A stretch of 64,000 nucleotides of DNA from Calditrichota bacterium (GTDB taxonomy: Bacteria > Calditrichota > Calditrichia > Calditrichales > J004). Of the stretch, positions 1 to 10,166 are shown in pieces; the stretch's first letter is position 1; each line of letters begins with the position of its first letter. Position numbers and translations under genes: made by a program. The stretch lies in assembly GCA_013112635.1 (NCBI GenBank), contig JABFGF010000011.1, positions 36,091-100,090 of the forward strand. Direction: 5' to 3'. The notes beneath the pieces are model-generated. The model worked only from the letters and a program-made list of their open reading frames with translations, did not search any database and was not told where the DNA came from.

Positions 1-2109
1 GCTAAATACATTGACGAGGCTTTTAAAGGGAATTCTCAAATATTTGAATTTTGGGGATTAAGAAAAAATAAGGAAGTTTTTCCAAAGGAAGTTCGGGTAG
101 ATTCTGCAATATATTTTGGCAAGAATGTTGTTATCGCTTTTGCCCAGGATATAACAAATCGTAAAAAAGCTGAGGAAAGCCTTAGGCTTAGTGAAGAACG
201 CTTTAGGAAAATATTCGAAAGCGGCCCATTAGGAATTGCACTAGCGAATACTAAACGTAAACTCGTCAAAGTCAACCCAAAGTTTTGTGATATGCTTGGC
301 TATACGAAAGAAGAACTCTATTCAAAAACCTTTGTGAATATTACTCATCCAGATGATATTGAGGATAGCAAATTATCTTTAAAAAAATTATTCCATGAAA
401 AATTACCATCACTGAAGAGAGAAAAACGCTTAATCACAAAAAGTGGTGACACTCTTTTGATAACAATACTATTGTCTAATATTTATTCAAATGATGGTGA
501 TCTTTTATATACAATGGGGATTATAGAAGATATAACTGATCGTAAGAAGGCAGAAGAAAATTTGCAAGCCAGTGAAGAAAAATACAGAGGCATTTTTGAA
601 TCTGTTCCAACATCAATAACAATGATTGATGGAAAAGGTATTATTACAGATATAAATCCATATCATGTTTCTCAAATAGCTAAGAACCAAATAGAAAAGA
701 ATGCATTTATCGGTGAAAAAATTCTTGAACGGCCAACAATCGTTAAAGCCGGACTTGTTGAGAAATATAGAGAATTGTTAAAAGGAAAGTCAATAGACCT
801 GGAAGAAGTATATTTTCCTGAAACCACAGGTGGAAATGAATTGTATGCCAATGTAAAAGGTGTACCATTAATGGAGAATAATAATCTAAAAGGCGCAGTT
901 ATTATTATGGAGGATATTACCGAGCGAAAAAAAGCTGAAGAAGAACGTAATAAGCTTGAAACTCAAATTCAGCATGCACAAAAGCTTGAAAGTCTTGGTG
1001 TTCTCTCCGGCGGTATTGCTCACGATTTTAACAACCTGCTAACAGGAATTTTGGGCAATGTAGGATTAGCAGAACTTGAACTATCCGCCACTTCTCCTGT
1101 TTTATCAAACTTAAAAAACATTGAAACATCTTCAATCAGGGCGGCTGATTTATGCCGTCAGCTTTTGGCCTATTCCGGTAAAGGAAAATTTGTCGTAAAA
1201 GCCCTTAACCTAAATGAAGTTGTGCAAGAAATGGGCACTTTGCTTGAAACATCCATATCAAAAAAAATAGTACTTAAATATAATTTTTCTAAAAACACAC
1301 CTGTAGTTGAAGTGGATACTGCACAAATAAGACAAGTGATTATGAACCTGATTATAAACGCTTCGGATGCGATAGGTGAAGAAAGCGGGGTTATTTCCAT
1401 AACTACAGGGGCTATTGAATGCGATGAATCTTACCTTCATAGCACGTATCTTAATGATAATTTGAAACAAGGAATTTACGCTTATCTTGAAGTATCTGAT
1501 ACAGGTATTGGCATGGATAAAGAAACCCAAACAAAAATATTTGATCCATTTTATACGACAAAATTTACAGGCCGCGGATTAGGTCTTGCAGCAGTATTAG
1601 GGATTATGCGCGGCCATAATGGTGCAATAAAAATTTATTCTGAACCAGGAAAAGGAACTTCATTTAAAGCCCTTTTTCCAAGTAGTGATAAAAATGCCGT
1701 TTCATTGAATACAGAACCTAAATCAACACAAAAAATTGAAGCCGATGGTACTGTTTTAATTGTTGATGATGAAGATACAATCCGCGCGCTGGGAAGACAG
1801 GCTTTAGAAAAATCCGGATTTTCAGTACTAACTGCTGAAGACGGCCGAGAGGGCTTGAAGGTATACAAAAAAAGTATGGATGAGATTAGTGTTGTTTTGC
1901 TTGATATGACCATGCCACATATGAATGGTGAAGAGACTTTCCGCGAGTTGCGACAGTTAAATCCTAAAATAAAAGTAATTTTATCAAGTGGTTATAATGA
2001 ACAGGAAGCTACAAATAATTTTACTGGCAAAGGCCTGGCTGGGTTTCTTCAAAAGCCGTACAGGGCAAGTGAATTAATTGAAAAAGTAAGAGATCTTATT
2101 AAAGATTGA
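1..2109 (+). CDS. Hybrid PAS-domain sensor histidine kinase with C-terminal receiver (5' end outside window)
   Basis: The reading frame is open from base 1, so the protein begins upstream of the window. An internal ATG at 292 would cut through a PAS domain and is not the start. Visible in order are the end of one PAS domain with its PAC tail (to about residue 60), a second PAS (about 70-190), a third PAS (about 195-310), a HisKA-type dimerisation segment with phospho-acceptor His341 in GGIAHDFNNLL, an HATPase_c domain (N box NLIINASDAIG, G1 box DTGIGMD, G2 box GRGLGLAAVLG), and a receiver domain with phospho-acceptor Asp635 in LLDMTMP. There is no membrane segment in the visible part and no DNA-binding output, so it probably senses a cytoplasmic signal and passes phosphate to a separate partner. 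It is clearly paralogous to the kinase at 4923-7460. The ligand is unknown. Confidence 0.93.
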   Translation, partial: AKYIDEAFKGNSQIFEFWGLRKNKEVFPKEVRVDSAIYFGKNVVIAFAQDITNRKKAEESLRLSEERFRKIFESGPLGIALANTKRKLVKVNPKFCDMLGYTKEELYSKTFVNITHPDDIEDSKLSLKKLFHEKLPSLKREKRLITKSGDTLLITILLSNIYSNDGDLLYTMGIIEDITDRKKAEENLQASEEKYRGIFESVPTSITMIDGKGIITDINPYHVSQIAKNQIEKNAFIGEKILERPTIVKAGLVEKYRELLKGKSIDLEEVYFPETTGGNELYANVKGVPLMENNNLKGAVIIMEDITERKKAEEERNKLETQIQHAQKLESLGVLSGGIAHDFNNLLTGILGNVGLAELELSATSPVLSNLKNIETSSIRAADLCRQLLAYSGKGKFVVKALNLNEVVQEMGTLLETSISKKIVLKYNFSKNTPVVEVDTAQIRQVIMNLIINASDAIGEESGVISITTGAIECDESYLHSTYLNDNLKQGIYAYLEVSDTGIGMDKETQTKIFDPFYTTKFTGRGLGLAAVLGIMRGHNGAIKIYSEPGKGTSFKALFPSSDKNAVSLNTEPKSTQKIEADGTVLIVDDEDTIRALGRQALEKSGFSVLTAEDGREGLKVYKKSMDEISVVLLDMTMPHMNGEETFRELRQLNPKIKVILSSGYNEQEATNNFTGKGLAGFLQKPYRASELIEKVRDLIKD

Positions 2110-2280
2110 TTTTAAAACTAGCAATTCAATTAACATCATCAATTAGCAATGGGCTTATTATTAATTCCGGGATAACAGGAATTAATAAAGAAATTTTATC
2201 TACACAGAATAAGTTTTATATTTCCGGCACATTTTTGATGATATCTCATATTAAAAATAATATAATTTTGTAGGAGAAGA

Positions 2281-2793
2281 ATGTCCGGACTTGAACTAAG
2301 GCCACGTTTTAAAATTGAAACTGACTTATCCCCTGAAAATGTTATTCAAAAAATTTGTACAAGCATAGATGGTAAAGACGCTCCATGTGAAGGATCGGTT
2401 GTTACCAATCATGCAGTTTTACGCATGCCCGAAAATGAAATACATTTTTGGTCTCCCCAATTAAATCTTGATGTTTCAAAAAAAGACGACGGCTCCGAAA
2501 TAAGAGGATTATTTGGGCCCAGTCCGGGAGTATGGACATTGTTCATGTTTTTATATATGGGCTTTGCCGTAATTGGCATTTTTGGCTTATTTTACGGATT
2601 ATCGCAGATGACACTTGATAAAGAACCGGTTGCGTTATGGAGTGTACCCATAATTATTGCACTTGAATTATCCTTATATTTTATTGCTCAAACCGGTAAA
2701 AAGTTAGGACAGAAACAAATGCATGAACTTAATTCAATATTAAATCGGGTACTAAAAAATACTAACTCTCTTTCAACCAGGGAAGAAAAATGA
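2281..2793 (+). CDS. Two-TM membrane protein of unknown function
   Basis: This 170-residue protein has a soluble N-terminal part of about 80 residues and two hydrophobic segments (about 88-112 and 120-140), followed by a short charged tail. The start ATG follows 'taggagaaga', a good ribosome binding site. I do not recognise a family. The N-terminal part looks like a small cytoplasmic domain rather than a signal peptide. Its stop overlaps the start of the DUF1684 lipoprotein gene by four bases, so the two are probably co-translated. Confidence 0.7.
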   Translation: MSGLELRPRFKIETDLSPENVIQKICTSIDGKDAPCEGSVVTNHAVLRMPENEIHFWSPQLNLDVSKKDDGSEIRGLFGPSPGVWTLFMFLYMGFAVIGIFGLFYGLSQMTLDKEPVALWSVPIIIALELSLYFIAQTGKKLGQKQMHELNSILNRVLKNTNSLSTREEK

Positions 2794-3686
2794 AAATAAA
2801 TAAAAATATTGCAACTATATTTTTACTCATTGTCCTTATTTTAGCAGGATGTACACCAGATTCACAAAACGATAATTATGTAAATGAAATTTTAAAATGG
2901 AAACATAAAAGAGATTCATCACTTACAAAACCAACAGGTTGGCTTTCAGTTGCAGGATTATATTGGTTGGAACAAGGTGAAAACACATTTGGATCGGACA
3001 GTACAAACCAATTCATTTTTCCGGCAAAAGCTCCAAAATTTATGGGTTCCTTTGTTATGGATGGTACCACAGTTTCAGTAAAAATTAACGACAATGTAGA
3101 TGTTTTTGTAGATAGCTCGCGCATCAATAAGATGGTTTTGAAAAATGACAATGAAAAAGGGACACACCTCTTAAAACATGGTTCACTTAGCTGGTATGTT
3201 TTAAAAAGAAGCGAAAAAATTGGTATAAGATTAAGAGATAGTGAGCATCCTAATATTAAATCTTTTAAAGGGATTGACCATTTTCCAATCGTTAAAGAAT
3301 GGCGTATTAAAGCCCGGCTGGAACCTTTTGACTCAATTAAAACAATCCGCATAGCCAATGTCCTTGGCCAAATATCGGATTTTGAATGGCCGGGAACACT
3401 TGTTTTTGAAATTGATGGACAAACACATAAACTTGATCCTATTATATCAGGAAAGAGGTACTGGCTTCTCTTTGCCGATGAAACCAGCGGTGAAGAAACA
3501 TATGGTGCCGGACGATTTTTGTACACAGATAAAGTAGATTCAACCGGCTACACTTATATTGATTTTAACAAATCCTATAACCCGCCTTGTGTTTTTACAC
3601 CATTTGCTACATGTCCCTTACCGCCATTGCAAAACAGGTTATCTGTCCGCATAACTGCCGGCGAAAAAAATTGGGGTATCCATTGA
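2790..3686 (+). CDS. DUF1684 family lipoprotein
   Basis: This is a 298-residue protein. It begins with a lipoprotein signal peptide: a basic N-terminus, a hydrophobic stretch and a lipobox LILAGC near residue 21, so the mature protein should be lipid-anchored. The body carries hallmarks of the DUF1684 family: the early W-x-x-x-R/K region followed by GWLSVAGLYWLEQGENTFGS, and a C-terminal Y-N-P-P-C-x-F-T-P-x-x-x-C-P-L-P-P motif with two conserved cysteines. The biochemical role of DUF1684 is not established; the tryptophan- and cysteine-rich motifs are conserved across bacteria. It overlaps the upstream two-TM gene by ATGA, suggesting translational coupling and a shared envelope function. Confidence 0.85.
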   Translation: MKINKNIATIFLLIVLILAGCTPDSQNDNYVNEILKWKHKRDSSLTKPTGWLSVAGLYWLEQGENTFGSDSTNQFIFPAKAPKFMGSFVMDGTTVSVKINDNVDVFVDSSRINKMVLKNDNEKGTHLLKHGSLSWYVLKRSEKIGIRLRDSEHPNIKSFKGIDHFPIVKEWRIKARLEPFDSIKTIRIANVLGQISDFEWPGTLVFEIDGQTHKLDPIISGKRYWLLFADETSGEETYGAGRFLYTDKVDSTGYTYIDFNKSYNPPCVFTPFATCPLPPLQNRLSVRITAGEKNWGIH

Positions 3687-3782
3687 TAGTTTTAGAAAGT
3701 AAAGATTGTAAGATTAAAAATTACTCCATTTAAAATTCTTATAGACACTATAGATTGTTACTAAACCGAAACGGAGAAAAAA

Positions 3783-4898
3783 ATGTTTGACCCTAGATTT
3801 GAAAAATTGGCCGATGTGCTGGTAAACCACTCAACAAAAATTCAACCCGGTGAAAATGCTTTAATTGAAGCGATTGATATTCCGGAAGAAATGGTAATTG
3901 CCCTTATCCGCAAGGTTCGTGAAGCTGGAGGCAAACCCCTGGTTACAATCAAGCAAAATCGTATTCAGCGCGAACTGATCCGCGATACCGATGAAAAAAC
4001 CATGCAACAAATTGCTGATGTAGAAGCATTTAGAATGGACAAAGTCCAGGTTTATTTCGGGTTAAGGGGCAGTTATAATATTGCTGAAATGTCTGACGTT
4101 ACTTCGGAGAAAATGGGTTTATATGAAGAACATTGGTTAAAACCTGTTCATTTTAAAATACGTGTTCCAAAAACTAAGTGGTGTGTTTTACGCTGGCCAA
4201 CCCCATCAATGGCCCAGCAGGCACGCAAAAGTACAGAAGAATTTGAAAAATTCTATTTTGATGTATGTACTTTAGATTATGATAAAATGGCCACTGCTTC
4301 AGAGAATTTGAAAGCCTGGATGCAAAAAACAGAACGTGTTCATATTAAAGGGCCGGGCACCGATTTGCAGTTTAGCATAAAAGACATTCCGGCTATTCCA
4401 TGTTCCGGATCGCATAATATCCCCGATGGCGAAGTTTTCACAGCACCCGTACGGGATTCTATAAATGGTACAATCCGATATACCGCCGATACAATCTACC
4501 AGGGCACAGTTTTTAGTGATATAAACCTGACTTTCGAAAACGGTAAGGTTGTAAAAGCAACATCCAGTGATACCGAAAAGCTTAATGCGATTTTGGATAC
4601 GGATGAAGGTGCGCGTTATGTTGGTGAGTTTGCAATAGGATTTAATCCATACATAACCGATCCGATGCTTGATATATTATTTGATGAAAAAATTGCCGGC
4701 TCATTTCACTTTACGCCAGGCCAGGCTTATGATGATGCTGATAATGGAAACCGTTCTAATATTCACTGGGACATGGTATGTATCCAAACACCTGAATATG
4801 GTGGAGGTGAAATTTGGTTTGATGATACGCTGATCCGTAAAGATGGGATTTTTGTAGTAAAAGAGCTTGAGGCGTTGAATCCGGAGAACTTAAAATAA
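3783..4898 (+). CDS. M29-family aminopeptidase
   Basis: This 371-residue protein matches the thermophilic metallopeptidase family M29 (AmpS, PepS, aminopeptidase T), cytoplasmic enzymes that remove N-terminal residues from peptides with a two-metal centre. Candidate metal and catalytic residues are visible: Glu in NIPDGEVFTAP, Glu in YVGEFAIGFNP, His in GSFHFTPGQAY, and the His-Asp pair in NIHWDMVC. The order and spacing fit the family's conserved C-terminal half. The length is slightly below the usual 400-410. The start ATG lies just after 'acggagaaaaaa'. It is a single gene, followed convergently by a histidine kinase gene only 24 bases downstream. Substrate preference cannot be read from sequence. 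Confidence 0.9.
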   Translation: MFDPRFEKLADVLVNHSTKIQPGENALIEAIDIPEEMVIALIRKVREAGGKPLVTIKQNRIQRELIRDTDEKTMQQIADVEAFRMDKVQVYFGLRGSYNIAEMSDVTSEKMGLYEEHWLKPVHFKIRVPKTKWCVLRWPTPSMAQQARKSTEEFEKFYFDVCTLDYDKMATASENLKAWMQKTERVHIKGPGTDLQFSIKDIPAIPCSGSHNIPDGEVFTAPVRDSINGTIRYTADTIYQGTVFSDINLTFENGKVVKATSSDTEKLNAILDTDEGARYVGEFAIGFNPYITDPMLDILFDEKIAGSFHFTPGQAYDDADNGNRSNIHWDMVCIQTPEYGGGEIWFDDTLIRKDGIFVVKELEALNPENLK

Positions 4899-4922
4899 TT
4901 GGAATAAAGCTTTTCTTACCAA

Positions 4923-7460
4923 CTAATTTCCAATTACTTCAATTATTTTATCCCTTAAGGATTGCAGGTGATACGGTTTTTGTAAATACCCTGCAATTCC
5001 ATTTGAAGCAAATCGTTTTATTGCTTCCTGGGCATTAAATCCACTCGACAAAATCACTTTTACAGTAGGATTAATTTTCGTTAACCGTTTATATGTTTCT
5101 TCACCATTTAGTTTTGGCATCGTTAAGTCCAGGACAACCAATTTAATTTCATCTGAATATTTTTTATACTTTTTTAAAGCAACTTCGCCATCTTCAGCAA
5201 GAATAATTTTAAATCCGCTTAATTCTAATGATTCCTTCAATATTGAACGGACTGATTCTTCATCATCTACAACCATGATTGTACCCTCGCCTTTAAGCTG
5301 TTCGTTCCTTTTTTTCTTGGTATGTAGTGGTAAAGCTTTTTTTGAAGATGCAGGAAAAGCTATTTTTACCATTGTCCCAATATGAAAAGTGCTATCAATA
5401 TCTAATGTGCCTTTGTGCCCTCTCACAATTCCTAAAACAGCTGCCAGACCTAATCCGCGTCCGGTGAACTTGGTGGTAAAAAATGGATCGAATAATTTGT
5501 TAAGCGTTTCTTCTTTCATTCCGCAACCGTTATCCAATACTTCCAGAACTATATAAAACCCACCCTCTAATTCTTGTTCTATATAACGCGATTTAAGTTC
5601 ATCACCAGTAAATTTTTTGGAGTAAGATTTTATCTTTATAACGCCAGCTTCTTTTCCAATAGCATCTGCTGCATTTGTAATTAAGTTCATAATAACTTGA
5701 CGGGTTTGACTAACATCTGCTTCTATTGCCGGTAGGTTGGGATCAAGATCAACTTGTAAACTTACTTTCTTAGGAATAGAAACATTTAACAGCAGCGCCA
5801 TGTCCCTTACTATCTCGTTAATATCAATTGGTTGGATAACAAATTTACCTTTACCGGAATAAGCTAACATCTGATTACATAATTCAGCGGCACGTGATGC
5901 AATATTTTCAATTTTTAGAAGATTATTTTGGGCAGGTGAACTGGTTTCTGCATGTACCATTGCCAAACCGGTGTTTCCCATAATCCCAGTTAAGAGATTA
6001 TTAAAATCATGCGCGATACCGCCGGCTAAAACACCCAAACTTTCCAATTTTTGAGTATGTAATATTTGCCGTTCCAGGTTTAGTCTTTCTTCTTCTGCTT
6101 TTTTTAGGTTATGAATATCCGATATAAAAACCAGGGTGGCCGTTCCTTCTTCCAATTGAATTACCGTTACATTTATCTGGAATGGAAATGTTGAGCCATC
6201 TTTTCTCAATCCAACAGATTCGTAACTTGATGGTCCTTTCTTGTTGTCTTCCCTGCTTTGATTAAGAGCTAATAATTTTTTCCTCTCTGATACCGCGAGG
6301 TGGTTCAAAATTGAAGAGCCAATTATTTCAGCTTTATTTTTGTAACCAAATAATTTTAAATAAGCATCATTTGCAAAAAGAATTTTACCCTTTCGAGACA
6401 TTCCTATGGCAACCGGAGAGTTTTCGATGAGTGTCCTGAAACGCAGCTCGCTTTGCTTTAACTGCTTTTCAGATAATTTCCTTTCGGTAATATCCTGTGC
6501 AAAAGCAATAATAGCTCCCTGGCCAAAATAGATTCCCTGGTTTAAGCGGACTTCTTTAGGGAAGACTTCACCATTTTTTCTAATTCCCCAAAATTCAAAA
6601 ATTTGAGGTTTACCTTTTGAAGCTTCTTTAATAAAATGACCTACTTTTTCCAAGTCATTCTTTCCAGGGGCAGAAAGAATTGCCGGGGATTTACCAATTA
6701 GATAATCTCGTTTATAACCATACATTTTTTCAACAGTTTTATTAACATCCAGAAAATTGCCATTGGAATCCTGGATATAAATAGCATCGCTGGCATTATT
6801 AAACAATCCGCGATAGCTTTCTTCTGATATGCGCAAAGCTTCTTCTGCTTTTTTCCGTTCAATGGCCCAGGAAATATGCTCTGTCACAAATGTCATTATT
6901 TCAAGATCATGCTTAGTATAAGATTCGGCTTTGTTATAACTTTGAACTACAAGAACGCCGGAGAACTGCTCATTAATTTTAAATGGAACCCCCATCCAAA
7001 TTAAAGCATGCTGGCCAACTAAATCGATTTTTCCCTGTTCAATCATTTTTTTATCTGTATTACTGTCTATTAATAAAGGGGTTCTTTTTTTTCGAACATA
7101 CTCAGTTAGGCTGTTGCGCATTTCTTCTTGAGTAAAATCGCCACTTAAATCAAATTCATCCATATAATATGGAAACGAATATTCTCCGTTTTCGATGTTA
7201 TACAAGGCAACATAAAAGTTTCTGCATTCTATTAAGGTGCCCACCTGTTCGTGAATAACACTTAAAAGATCATATAAAGAGCCAACCTCACCGGTCGCTT
7301 TAGAAATGTTAAACAGAATTTTTTGAATTTTTTGGGCTTGACTAATTTCTTTGGCCGTTGTTTGGCGTGGACGATTATTGCCATTTTTATGCTTTAACTC
7401 ATTTCGGAGAGTTTCAATCTCTTCGATCAAGTTTTGTTTGGTTGCTTTTGAATAATTCAT
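4923..7460 (-). CDS. Hybrid GAF-PAS-PAS sensor histidine kinase with C-terminal receiver
   Basis: This is an 845-residue soluble sensor kinase. Domains in order: a short coiled N-terminus, a GAF domain (about 45-200), a PAS/PAC (about 205-330), a second PAS/PAC (about 335-455), a HisKA-like segment with His484 in GGIAHDFNNLL, HATPase_c with NLITNAADAIG, DNGCGM and GRGLGLAAVLGI, and a receiver with Asp778 in LDLTMP. It has no membrane segment and no DNA-binding domain. It is a clear paralogue of the kinase at 1-2109: the PAS-PAC linkers, the kinase core and the receiver all align, but this copy also has the GAF domain. It is monocistronic on the minus strand, convergent with the aminopeptidase gene. 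Signal and output partner are unknown; a phosphorelay through a separate Hpt or response regulator is inferred. Confidence 0.93.
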   Translation of the reverse strand: MNYSKATKQNLIEEIETLRNELKHKNGNNRPRQTTAKEISQAQKIQKILFNISKATGEVGSLYDLLSVIHEQVGTLIECRNFYVALYNIENGEYSFPYYMDEFDLSGDFTQEEMRNSLTEYVRKKRTPLLIDSNTDKKMIEQGKIDLVGQHALIWMGVPFKINEQFSGVLVVQSYNKAESYTKHDLEIMTFVTEHISWAIERKKAEEALRISEESYRGLFNNASDAIYIQDSNGNFLDVNKTVEKMYGYKRDYLIGKSPAILSAPGKNDLEKVGHFIKEASKGKPQIFEFWGIRKNGEVFPKEVRLNQGIYFGQGAIIAFAQDITERKLSEKQLKQSELRFRTLIENSPVAIGMSRKGKILFANDAYLKLFGYKNKAEIIGSSILNHLAVSERKKLLALNQSREDNKKGPSSYESVGLRKDGSTFPFQINVTVIQLEEGTATLVFISDIHNLKKAEEERLNLERQILHTQKLESLGVLAGGIAHDFNNLLTGIMGNTGLAMVHAETSSPAQNNLLKIENIASRAAELCNQMLAYSGKGKFVIQPIDINEIVRDMALLLNVSIPKKVSLQVDLDPNLPAIEADVSQTRQVIMNLITNAADAIGKEAGVIKIKSYSKKFTGDELKSRYIEQELEGGFYIVLEVLDNGCGMKEETLNKLFDPFFTTKFTGRGLGLAAVLGIVRGHKGTLDIDSTFHIGTMVKIAFPASSKKALPLHTKKKRNEQLKGEGTIMVVDDEESVRSILKESLELSGFKIILAEDGEVALKKYKKYSDEIKLVVLDLTMPKLNGEETYKRLTKINPTVKVILSSGFNAQEAIKRFASNGIAGYLQKPYHLQSLRDKIIEVIGN

Positions 7461-7599
7461 GCCGTTTACACGAAAGGATTTAAACGAATGTGTAGATAAT
7501 TGTGTTAGATTTTCAAGTATCTAAAAAATACTTCATTAGATAGTCGGACAGAAAAAAAGAAATTGAATATCAGTTAAAAAAAAATAGAGTAATAAAATA

Positions 7600-10008
7600 T
7601 TATACTTTTTGGATGACCAGAAGAGTTAAATCATCATTTTTTGGTTGACCGGAAAAAAACTTTTCAACATCAGAGGTTAAATCATTTATTATAAATGAGG
7701 CATTTTTATTTTTATAAGTGGATAATTTTTGAATCAGTTTTTCTTCACCATATTGCTCTTCTGCATTATTGATAACTCTTGTCGCTTCGATAAGACCATC
7801 TGTGTATAAAACCAGTTTGTCGTTTTCATTTAAAACCAACTCATGCTTTTCCAGGCTATTTTTAAAAATTGTAGAATCTTTTGTAAGTCCAATACCTATG
7901 CCCTTCATATTCAACTCATTCACTTCACCACCGGCATTTAAATAATATGGGTTATTATGCCCAGCCCTTACAAAAGTAATTCTGCCAGATTTTAAATCAA
8001 CAACGCCAATAATCGCCGTAATAAATATATGGCGGTCATCCACATGTTTGGTGAAATATTCATTTATTCTTAAAGCAATTTCTTTTGGGAATGCAGTAAA
8101 TTGTGCGGAAAACCTAAACAAACTGATATACTGGGCCATATAAAATGCAGCCGAAGCACCTTTTCCTGAAACATCCCCAATTGTAAACAACGCTTTATTT
8201 TCATCAGAATAAACCACGTCATAAAAATCACCGCTCACTTCCTGGGCAGTTTCCAGGGTGGCTACAATTTCAAATCCTTCCAAATCCGGCAGGATATTTT
8301 TTAACAGGCTCAACTGAACATCACGTGCAACAGAAAGCTCCTGATCCAAACGATCCTTTTCCCGGGCCTCGGCAATTGTTTCTTCTAGTTTTTCGCCCAT
8401 TTTATTAAAATGATGGGCAAGCTCAACAAACTCATCTTCACCGACAAGTTTTAATTTATGTTTTAGGTTACCGCCGGCAATTTCACGAATCCCAACTTTT
8501 AAATTCTCAAATTTACTGATAATTGTTTTATTAATTATGGCGCCTGCTTCAGATACCCGACGGATAATAAACGAATTTATCAGGAAAAAAATGAGAGCTA
8601 TGGCAAATAATATCCCCACCATTGGATCTGAAAAAACCAGCCGTTTATAATTGAACATAATATCAAAAGCAAAGTGCGATATTTGTTGTCCTTGCGGATT
8701 ATATAAAGGCAAAGTTACCCGTCCAAAACTTAAACCTCTTGTAGGCATTGCAAACAATACAGCATCAAAATCTTTAGTTTTGTCTACCACTTCATAGTGT
8801 CCGGTAAACCATCCATCCGCAGCGTCAATAAATGAAAATGGCGAAATTTTATCTGCTTTGCCTCTTTGCCAAAAATCTGCCTTGTTAAGATAGCGCTCCC
8901 AGGAACGTAACTTAACCGGATATGCAAGAAGGCCGTTGCCAAATATGGTTTGAGAACTGCTCCATAAATCTTGACAAAACAGACTGTCAATATTTTGATA
9001 ATAAATAATTTTAGAACTGGCAGAATCTTTGACGAAATAATAATACGATTCCTCTGGATAGGTTTTTTTTATTATTCCGGATAATTTCAATTTGGCCGCA
9101 TCTTCATCGGAAATGATTTTTGGCTGGGTATTTCCTGTAGAAATGAACCCGCTTTTATTCAAATCCTCTTGTAAATTTTGTGCCTGCCAGGCGGAGACAA
9201 AAAAGAAAAAAAGAATCAACGATAACGTCAACTGAAAAATTTGAGGAATTAATGATTGAAATATTCCTGCAAACCACAGCTTCCGGGAAAGGGTCATATG
9301 GTTATAAATTATAACAGCGGGTATTTTTACAATCACAGCCAGTGTATAGATTTTTATAAGATCATATAAAAAAAATGGGATTGTAAACCAACTGGCATTT
9401 GATGAAAGAACATTCCATTCGGCCGAAAAAGGATTTTTTGAAAGAAGCATAAAAAACAATCCGGCAAAAAAGATAAAGTAAATGCCAAGTGTTTTTTTGT
9501 GTAAATCATCCAGCCAAACCGTTCGTTTTAGCAAAACAAAAAACAGTAAAAAATCAAATAAAATGCGGACAACTGTCAGCTCCTGGTAAATCACAAAGTG
9601 CGCAAGTATAGCCAGTAAAATATAAATAAAGATTATCCGCTGCTTTTTCTTGTTATTTATAGTTACAACAAGTGCAAACAGCAAAATTTGTAAAGCCACC
9701 AAAAATTGATGTAAAACTTCTATAAATAAAGGCACTGTTGCAGATAGAATTTCCTGATCATAAAAGCTGATAAGCTGAAGGTTAAGATAATGGGTTATTA
9801 CAAAAGAAAAGAATACAATTTCATTGGAGATTTTTACTTCATTCATTAAAAAGCGGTTTAAAAAAAACCAACTTGAAATAACATAAATAACTGCAACTTG
9901 CGTGAAAACGGCAATTACCTGATCTTTTTGAAGAAGCAAAACAACAGCAACGATCCAGAGCAAAAGAGTGATATAGATTTTCGGTTTTTTTAATGCATCC
10001 AGGTTCAT
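7600..10008 (-). CDS. Membrane-bound PP2C (SpoIIE/RsbU-type) serine phosphatase with HAMP domain
   Basis: This 802-residue protein has about seven hydrophobic segments in the first 230 residues and another near 265-285. A probable extracytoplasmic sensor region (about 290-460) follows, then a further TM (about 465-485), a HAMP-like linker with a coiled coil (about 490-560), and a C-terminal PP2C_2/SpoIIE domain (about 565-800). Metal-binding acidic motifs of that family are visible: VSGDFYDVVY, IGDVSGKGASAAFYMA, VLYTDGLIEATR and NDDLTLLVIQ. Such proteins usually dephosphorylate anti-sigma-factor antagonists in partner-switching cascades; no anti-sigma partner is encoded nearby. The C-terminus is close to the 7460 kinase start, and the 5' side carries a terminator-like hairpin at 10134-10166. 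Confidence 0.9.
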   Translation of the reverse strand: MNLDALKKPKIYITLLLWIVAVVLLLQKDQVIAVFTQVAVIYVISSWFFLNRFLMNEVKISNEIVFFSFVITHYLNLQLISFYDQEILSATVPLFIEVLHQFLVALQILLFALVVTINNKKKQRIIFIYILLAILAHFVIYQELTVVRILFDFLLFFVLLKRTVWLDDLHKKTLGIYFIFFAGLFFMLLSKNPFSAEWNVLSSNASWFTIPFFLYDLIKIYTLAVIVKIPAVIIYNHMTLSRKLWFAGIFQSLIPQIFQLTLSLILFFFFVSAWQAQNLQEDLNKSGFISTGNTQPKIISDEDAAKLKLSGIIKKTYPEESYYYFVKDSASSKIIYYQNIDSLFCQDLWSSSQTIFGNGLLAYPVKLRSWERYLNKADFWQRGKADKISPFSFIDAADGWFTGHYEVVDKTKDFDAVLFAMPTRGLSFGRVTLPLYNPQGQQISHFAFDIMFNYKRLVFSDPMVGILFAIALIFFLINSFIIRRVSEAGAIINKTIISKFENLKVGIREIAGGNLKHKLKLVGEDEFVELAHHFNKMGEKLEETIAEAREKDRLDQELSVARDVQLSLLKNILPDLEGFEIVATLETAQEVSGDFYDVVYSDENKALFTIGDVSGKGASAAFYMAQYISLFRFSAQFTAFPKEIALRINEYFTKHVDDRHIFITAIIGVVDLKSGRITFVRAGHNNPYYLNAGGEVNELNMKGIGIGLTKDSTIFKNSLEKHELVLNENDKLVLYTDGLIEATRVINNAEEQYGEEKLIQKLSTYKNKNASFIINDLTSDVEKFFSGQPKNDDLTLLVIQKV

Positions 10009-10133
10009 GTGGCGTAACCAATAAAATTATGTCCAGGCACTTAATTCAGGTTTACGTTTATTTTGCGAGAGGTTTCAATTTTCAAATTATTATAGGGGAA
10101 ATTTACACGAGCGGGATTAATAATCAAAGCAAT

Positions 10134-10166
10134 AAAAAAGGGCCGGATTTTTTAAGACCCGACCCT
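10134..10166 (-). terminator. Rho-independent terminator-like hairpin, minus strand
   Basis: Read on the minus strand, an 8-bp stem (10159-10166 with 10139-10146, one G-T pair) is followed directly by six T residues. It lies upstream of the PP2C phosphatase gene start (10008) and no minus-strand gene ends here. It therefore either terminates a short non-coding transcript or acts as an attenuator in the leader of that gene. Confidence 0.6.

Noticed and set aside
292..300. ATG at 292 as the start of the first histidine kinase
   Set aside because: The frame is open back to base 1 with PAS-domain coding, so the gene begins upstream of the window.
4897..4937. TAATTGGAA/TTCCAATTA inverted repeat between convergent genes as a bidirectional terminator
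   Set aside because: The stem is AT-rich, the loop long and no clear T-run follows, so the evidence is too weak to list.
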